A DNA stretch of 22,549 nt from Chromera velia (lineage: Eukaryota > Sar > Chromeraceae), in contig JAHBMJ010000297.1 of assembly GCA_018398765.1 (NCBI GenBank), forward strand, positions 1 through 22,549, written 5' to 3'. The position numbers and the translations under genes are program-made. Below the pieces are notes generated by a model. The model made no database searches. It was given only the letters and a program-made list of their open reading frames with translations, and was not told the origin of the DNA. Below are positions 18,270-22,549 of this stretch, in pieces. Each line of letters opens with the position of its first letter. Positions within the stretch are counted from its first letter, which is position 1.

Positions 18270-19005
18270 TCCCCATATATGAGAGGCGGATCTAACCTAG
18301 TTTGTCGATTTGTTCCATCCTACGACTACCAGCGACGAAAATAGGCGTGACTTCGATCACCCTGATACAGCTGATCATAACAAATTGTTGTCGGATGCGT
18401 GTCAGAGTCACCGTGCTATCTGTAGCTATATATCGGAGAGGGTAGGAGAGGCCAGATGTTAGGTGCGACCAGAGACGGGCCTCAGACGGCCGGAGACGGC
18501 TAGATGGGTTTCAACGTAAAAAGAAGAAACACGGAGAGCTCTGCTATTAAACACGTTGTTACATATTATCAAAAAAAAAGAAACACAGGGACCTAGACAG
18601 GGACATAGTTAACAAAAGGTGCATACTAACGTAAAAGACTTAGAAATACTTAGAAAAAGAAACTTAAATTATGACTACACCAACATATGATAGATAGATC
18701 GCCATTATATTTGTTTTTACTAAAAAAATAAAAGATATATATAAAAATGCCCCCTGATTCATTCATAATTTAAATTTAGTTTAATTTACTTACCGTTTCA
18801 CTTTACGGAGTGAATATATAGTTAGGTCTTTTACATGTACAAACATATATTAATATTTCTTTTAGCTACTTTTAACTTCCTTTATTTATACGATATTTGA
18901 GTAGTATATGGACATTATATGTTTTCTATTATCACATTGTTCTTTTCAATCATGTCTAAGATGTTTTAACAATATATCCAAACTATACGCTTGCTGTAGT
19001 TAACT
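18270..19005. other. Intergenic spacer, mostly AT-rich, no gene
   Basis: This is the distal upstream region of the carboxypeptidase gene, grading from about 18540 into AT-rich DNA with poly-A runs. I see no open frame of note, no tRNA-like cloverleaf and no mobile-element signature. Confidence 0.7.
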
Positions 19006-20345
19006 GTGCTTACTTGTTCACTCACCAACACATCCAGTCACTCACTCACTGAGTCGTTCTTCCTCTCATCACTCACTTACTCATTCATTCCCTCGCTCAC
19101 TCACTCACTCTATTACTTTCCCTGTCTCTCTTCTATCACTCACCCACATGCCCAAAATCAACGGCTTCTATTCAAACTCTCACACTCACACGCCCAAATG
19201 GCTTGAAGTCTTCTGTTCACACACTGGCTCTCTCTGTCTCTCTTTATTTATATCTATTTACCCACAGGCCGTCGCGGCTTGAAGTTCTGTTTACACACTG
19301 AGTCTGCACGTTTTTTCTTAGTGACAGGCTGTCTTTTTTCATTCACGTATCCACACACTCATGCAAATATCTTCTATTCACACACTTACGTGAGTTCGTA
19401 TCATTCCTTGTCCCTCTTCATTCACCCACATGCCCAAACGGTCCCTCTTTACCTAACTTGTTCACACCGGTTCACACACTCGCTTTCCCTGTCTGTTTCC
19501 ATTTACCCAAACCGTCGTAATGTCCCAAACAGCTTCTGTTTACATACTTGCTCTCCATCTCTCTCTTCAATATTCTTCATTCACTGCCTGAGGCCGAAGT
19601 GGCTTCTGTTCACCCACTCGCTCTCCTTGTATTTCCTTGTCTCTCTTCATTCATCCACAGGCCCAAGCAGCTTCTTTTCACACACGTGATTTCTTTTTAT
19701 TTATTCATCCACAGGCCTACACAGGCCCAAGCGGCTTCTGTTCAGTAACACACACTTGATCTCTCTTCATTCATCCACCTGCAGGCCCAAGCGGCTTCTA
19801 TTTATACACTCGTACCCATACGTCCAAACGGCTTCTTTTTACACACTCGCTCTCTCTGTCTCTCTTTATTCATCCACATGCAGGCCCAAGCGGCTTCTGT
19901 TTAGTGACACACACTTGATCTCTCTTCATTCATTCACCTACAAGCCCAAGCAGCTTCTGTTTACATACTCGCACCCACACGCCTAAACGGCTTCTTTTTA
20001 CACATTCGCTCTTTCTGTCTCTTTTCATTCATCCACATGCAAGTCCAAGTGGCTTCTGTTCACATACTCGTTCTTCTTGTCTCTCTTTCTTCGCCCGCAT
20101 GTCTAAACAGCTTCTGCTCTCACACTAATACATACTCATATACACACTCGCTTTCTTTGTCTCTCTTTATTCATCCATCTCTAGGCCTAAACGGCTTCTG
20201 TTCATGCACACACTTTCTCCCCATGTCCTTCACAATCTTTCTCTATACACCCACATGCCAAAACGGCTTCTGTTCACACACTTGCTTAACCAGCTTCATC
20301 CACAGGCCCAAACGCCTTCTGCTAACATCTCACCCTTTTAAACTC
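19006..20345. repeat. Pyrimidine-rich degenerate minisatellite
   Basis: About 1.3 kb of degenerate tandem units share a core like CCCAAGCGGCTTCTGTTCAC, followed by an ACACTCGCTCTCTCTGTCTC-type run and TTCATTCATCCACAGG. Recurrent landmarks are GGCTTCT or AGCTTCT, spaced about 37-80 bp apart. The left end (about 19010-19120) is dominated by CTCA/ATTC tetranucleotides. The + strand is almost free of G outside the GGCCCAAGCGG core. Several frames stay open for 60-136 codons because stops are rare in this composition. The phase changes between units, so I do not call a protein. Confidence 0.85.
19733..20050. repeat. Two tandem copies of a 159-bp higher-order unit
   Basis: Landmark GGCTTCT/AGCTTCT words at 19733, 19793 and 19830 recur at 19892, 19952 and 19989, and the next block starts at 20051. 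Each corresponding pair is exactly 159 bp apart. Each copy has three subunits of 60, 37 and 62 bp. The two copies differ by substitutions only, with no net indels. Confidence 0.88.
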
Positions 20346-21773
20346 ACCAAGCGCTGGCCCCATACGCAGTAAGCATTTCCACAATATTTCAAAGCAAATA
20401 CACACAATACTTGGTATGCATTCCAAATCCTTAAGTAGAGGTAGAAAGAAGTCAAGAATCCAGGCGCTGAAGAACGGTAAGAGGAGCTAGGTAGAGAAAA
20501 AGAAGACCGACAAAAAGAAAAGATCTAATATTTCGATTCCTATAGATTAAATTAACCGTTTTTTCTCTTTGTCAAGCGCACTCAGTCAAGCTATGGTGGC
20601 TTACTCCTCACTCTGTAGGGCGGCATGTCTTAACTTGCCACTGAGCTTGGTAGCATTGTTAAACAACAGCTTTACTTACACAGTGTGCTTTATCGCCTTT
20701 CTTGAAAACTACATAGATGAATTTATACACAGTTCCCCTTTTATAGCTAGACCTCTTTCTTCATGTGTGTTTTTGTATCGATACATCAAGGTTAGACAAA
20801 AGGTGCACGATCGCCACGCGCTGTATATGTACGTATATACATATATGCAGTTGCCGGAAAGCGGGTCCTGCAAGGTAAATGTAACCCGATTAGTCAGAGT
20901 TTTCGACTTTTTTTTTTCTATAGGTGCATATGCGGCTAAGAGCCTTAACAGATACCGGCTATGGCAGGAGGTCATGGCACATGCAGTTAGCCATAATTTG
21001 GCTTGGCTAAGCGGCCGCGGCGGGGCCTCGCAGGGCCGCGGTGGCGCGTGTAGACCATGTATCGCAGACCCGCGCGCCGCCCACGGTCCGTGGGGAGGGT
21101 CACAACAAAATACACCTCTGATTTCCATCTCCAATTTTTGATGTGCGACTCTGATCTTCAGTCTGCCAGGCTTTGCTCTTTGATCACGACAACTTCAAAA
21201 TCCCCCTTCCAGCTAAAGGCTCCGTCACTGACTTCAGAAACATCCCCACACTTGCCTCTTTGCTGTTTTAGTGTTCCCCTTCCTCGCTGAGAGCAGAGAA
21301 TCCCCGTCTGCCGATTTACTGCTGTTTTCCATCTTTTGTTCAAAAATCAGAAGTCCTACACCTGTCTTCTTAACCACGTCCGTCCCTTTTCTCTTGGTCT
21401 CTTCACCCTAGGCCTGTACCTGGGCCTCTACCAATTGTGTTTGGATGGTTGTTAGCTGGCAGGGAGATCTCTATGCAGCACGAAGCAAAATCCCTGGACG
21501 AGTGGCTGTGTACCTTCCGCAGCGCTGCCCTCAGGGGGGTCCTGACTCTCAAAAGGGGGGAGGCTCCACGGAATAGAGTCGCAGAGAAAGCGTACAAACT
21601 TTTCAAGAACTGCAGGACGTCTGTGCCATAAGCAAAAGAGGGTAGGACAGTGAAGGTACAAAAGAAAAGAGCCCAGCAGACATCGATTCTGGGGTTTTTA
21701 AAGCCTTCTACAGGTCCCCAGTCTGAATAGGGAGGGCAACAACAGGAGGGGCAGAGACTAAAGCTGAAAGCAT
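20346..21773. other. Intergenic region without a convincing gene
   Basis: This region holds mixed composition with a GC-rich patch at about 21005-21085. A 190-codon + frame (20569-21141) starts at TTG, is hydrophobic and Cys-rich in patches, and matches nothing I recognise. A 144-codon - frame (21403-21837) and a 64-codon + frame (21437-21631) overlap each other. Any of these could hide an exon, but none has supporting motifs or paired splice signals. No tRNA is seen. Confidence 0.55.
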
Positions 21774-21992
21774 ATGAGTGCTGCTGCGGATTCCACTTCG
21801 AGAATTTCGACACAGACCTGTAGAAGAGATGCTTCAAGGCCGAAAAGGACTTTTCAGGCCTTGTTGACTCGCCACTTCCCTCAGAGCACGGTCCTATGCC
21901 CAGACTGCAAAGGGCTGTTGGGAAAGAAGGGGTGTGGGACTCGCCCCCCGAGATACGTGACTGGAAATCCTAAAGATTTCTACGTTGACGAA
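21774..21992 (+). CDS. Exon 1 of the DUF6729-like gene (73 codons)
   Basis: The exon runs from ATG to a complete GAA codon before the consensus donor GTATGT. It carries the first cysteine pair (LCPDC) and the conserved-looking RPPRYV segment. The open frame runs on into the intron to a stop at 22232. Confidence 0.6.
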
Positions 21993-22087
21993 GTATGTCA
22001 GTCTCTCTCTCTTTTCCCCCTTAGCTGTTCCCCCTGCTTTCCCCCCAAGATTTTTTTCCCACCTCTGGCGCTCTCAGCGACTTCCGC

Positions 22088-22122
<35 letters not shown>

Positions 22123-22368
22123 ATTCTCTTTTCCCCCTGCCCATCTGTTTCCACTGGTTTTCCCCCGATTTTTTCCCTCCCCCTGGCTGCTCGTTTTATG
22201 CAGATGAGGCTGCAGTGCCAGGAAACGTGTAGAACAGAGAAGGGGGCGAGAAAGGAGTTCGGGGCGTTGTCCCACAAGGTCCTCTCCAGTCTTCCGGAAG
22301 CGGCTCTCATCCATGTGCCTTTCATCGTGCTGAAGGGAAAACGACACGACACTCTGTTAGCCAAGGAG
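21774..22368 (+). CDS. Zinc-ribbon protein resembling DUF6729, 3'-partial
   Basis: Exons 21774-21992 and 22204-22368 join in phase 0 to 128 residues, and a donor at 22369 leads into an intron running off the window. The ATG at 21774 is the first after an in-frame TGA at 21765. The donor GAA|GTATGT and acceptor TTATGCAG are strong. The protein shows C42-x2-C45 (LCPDCKGLLG) with GCGTRPPRYV, then C78-x3-C82 (LQCQETC) and SSLPEAALIHVPF, an order reminiscent of DUF6729. That domain has a CxxC near GW..R.V, then a second cysteine pair, then LP...FP, and I associate it with transposase-like proteins. The second pair has spacing three rather than two. The N-terminal 40 residues are basic and probably disordered. 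Family assignment is tentative, but a spliced gene is well supported. Confidence 0.6.
21993..22203 (+). other. Intron with C12 and (TC)12 microsatellite
   Basis: The intron is 211 bp, GTATGT to TTTTATGCAG, and almost entirely pyrimidine on the + strand. It includes twelve consecutive C (22087-22098) followed by about twelve TC dinucleotides to 22122. The acceptor has the same GCAG ending as all introns of the giant gene. Confidence 0.7.
22204..22368 (+). CDS. Exon 2 of the DUF6729-like gene (55 codons)
   Basis: The exon starts right after GCAG and ends GAG|GTCCGC, in phase 0 at both ends. It carries the second cysteine pair (LQCQETC) and the LSSLPEAALIHVPFIV segment. The sequence beyond 22369 turns into nearly pure C/T intron tail. 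Confidence 0.6.
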
Positions 22369-22549
22369 GTCCGCAACTCTCAAACCTTTTCCCCCCTCAT
22401 CATTCCCCTCTCCCCGCTCTGGCTCTTCCCCCCTTCTCCCTTCCTCCCCTCTCTATCTCTTCCCCCCTCCCCCCCCACCCTCTCCCTTTTCCCCTCTTTT
22501 CCCTTCCTCTCCTCGATCTCTATCTCTTTCCCCCTTCCAACCCCCCCCC
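22369..22549 (+). other. Start of a pyrimidine-rich intron, runs off the window
   Basis: After the donor GTCCGC the + strand is almost only C and T (CCCCTC and CTCTAT runs) to the window edge. No acceptor lies inside the window, so the third exon of the DUF6729-like gene is outside it. Confidence 0.6.

Noticed and set aside
19279-20372. Several + frames (up to 136 codons) across the minisatellite with RPKRLLF-like repeats
   Set aside because: The frame shifts between units of 37, 60 and 62 bp, and stops interrupt each frame. The low-G composition explains the openness.
20569-21141. 190-codon + frame in the spacer
   Set aside because: It starts at TTG and has no recognisable domain. The C-terminal part is an Arg/Gly-rich translation of a GC-rich patch. 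It could hide an exon but cannot be supported.
21403-21837. 144-codon - frame and 64-codon + frame (21437-21631)
   Set aside because: They overlap on opposite strands, neither has a family match, and the - frame overlaps the better-supported start of the DUF6729-like gene.
1-22549. tRNA, rRNA, CRISPR array, telomere repeats
   Set aside because: No cloverleaf with a GTTCRA-type T arm, no rRNA-like stretch, no spacer-repeat array and no TTTAGGG/TTAGGG run was seen on either strand.

Overview
The window reads as nuclear DNA of a protist. It has long spliced genes with GT...AG introns ending in a near-invariant GCAG, pyrimidine-rich intron tails, GC-rich exons beside strongly AT-rich intergenic DNA, and several kinds of simple and higher-order tandem repeat. 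A chromerid alveolate such as Chromera velia is my best guess. This is inferred from gene style, not from a diagnostic marker.

Layout. (1) 1-12783, + strand: the 3' three quarters or so of one giant gene of the DUF3638/DUF3645 helicase-like family. Nine exons (1237-12783) join in phase to 3066 codons plus a stop (9201 nt, exactly divisible by three). The 5' end lies outside the window, and bases 1-1236 are probably the tail of an intron stuffed with a GA microsatellite and an ~870-bp A(A/G)TC tetranucleotide array. (2) 12784-16863: gene-free. GC-rich 3' flank to about 14000, then a ~2.5-kb AT-rich island with hairpins and short direct repeats. (3) 16864-17856, - strand: an intronless, bacterial-looking M14 zinc carboxypeptidase with all expected zinc-binding and catalytic residues. 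Its upstream side carries a stem-loop, a duplicated start context and three TGCATGC elements. (4) 18300-20350: AT-rich spacer, then a pyrimidine-rich minisatellite that includes two exact-length copies of a 159-bp higher-order unit. (5) 20350-21773: no convincing gene. (6) 21774 to the right edge, + strand: the first two exons of a small zinc-ribbon protein resembling DUF6729, a domain I associate with mobile-element-like proteins. The window ends inside its second intron.

The most interesting content is in the giant protein. It combines a P-loop (GEGKT), a DESD Walker B-like box and a late DDAH box with alveolate-style insertions. The insertions carry a textbook SUMO-interacting motif (VIDLT followed by acidic residues) and a textbook phosphorylation-dependent SUMOylation motif (IKQEEISP). 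If real, these suggest that this poorly understood family is wired into ubiquitin/SUMO signalling. The three genes show no evident shared pathway: the first two converge across 4 kb of spacer, and the third is probably mobile-element related.
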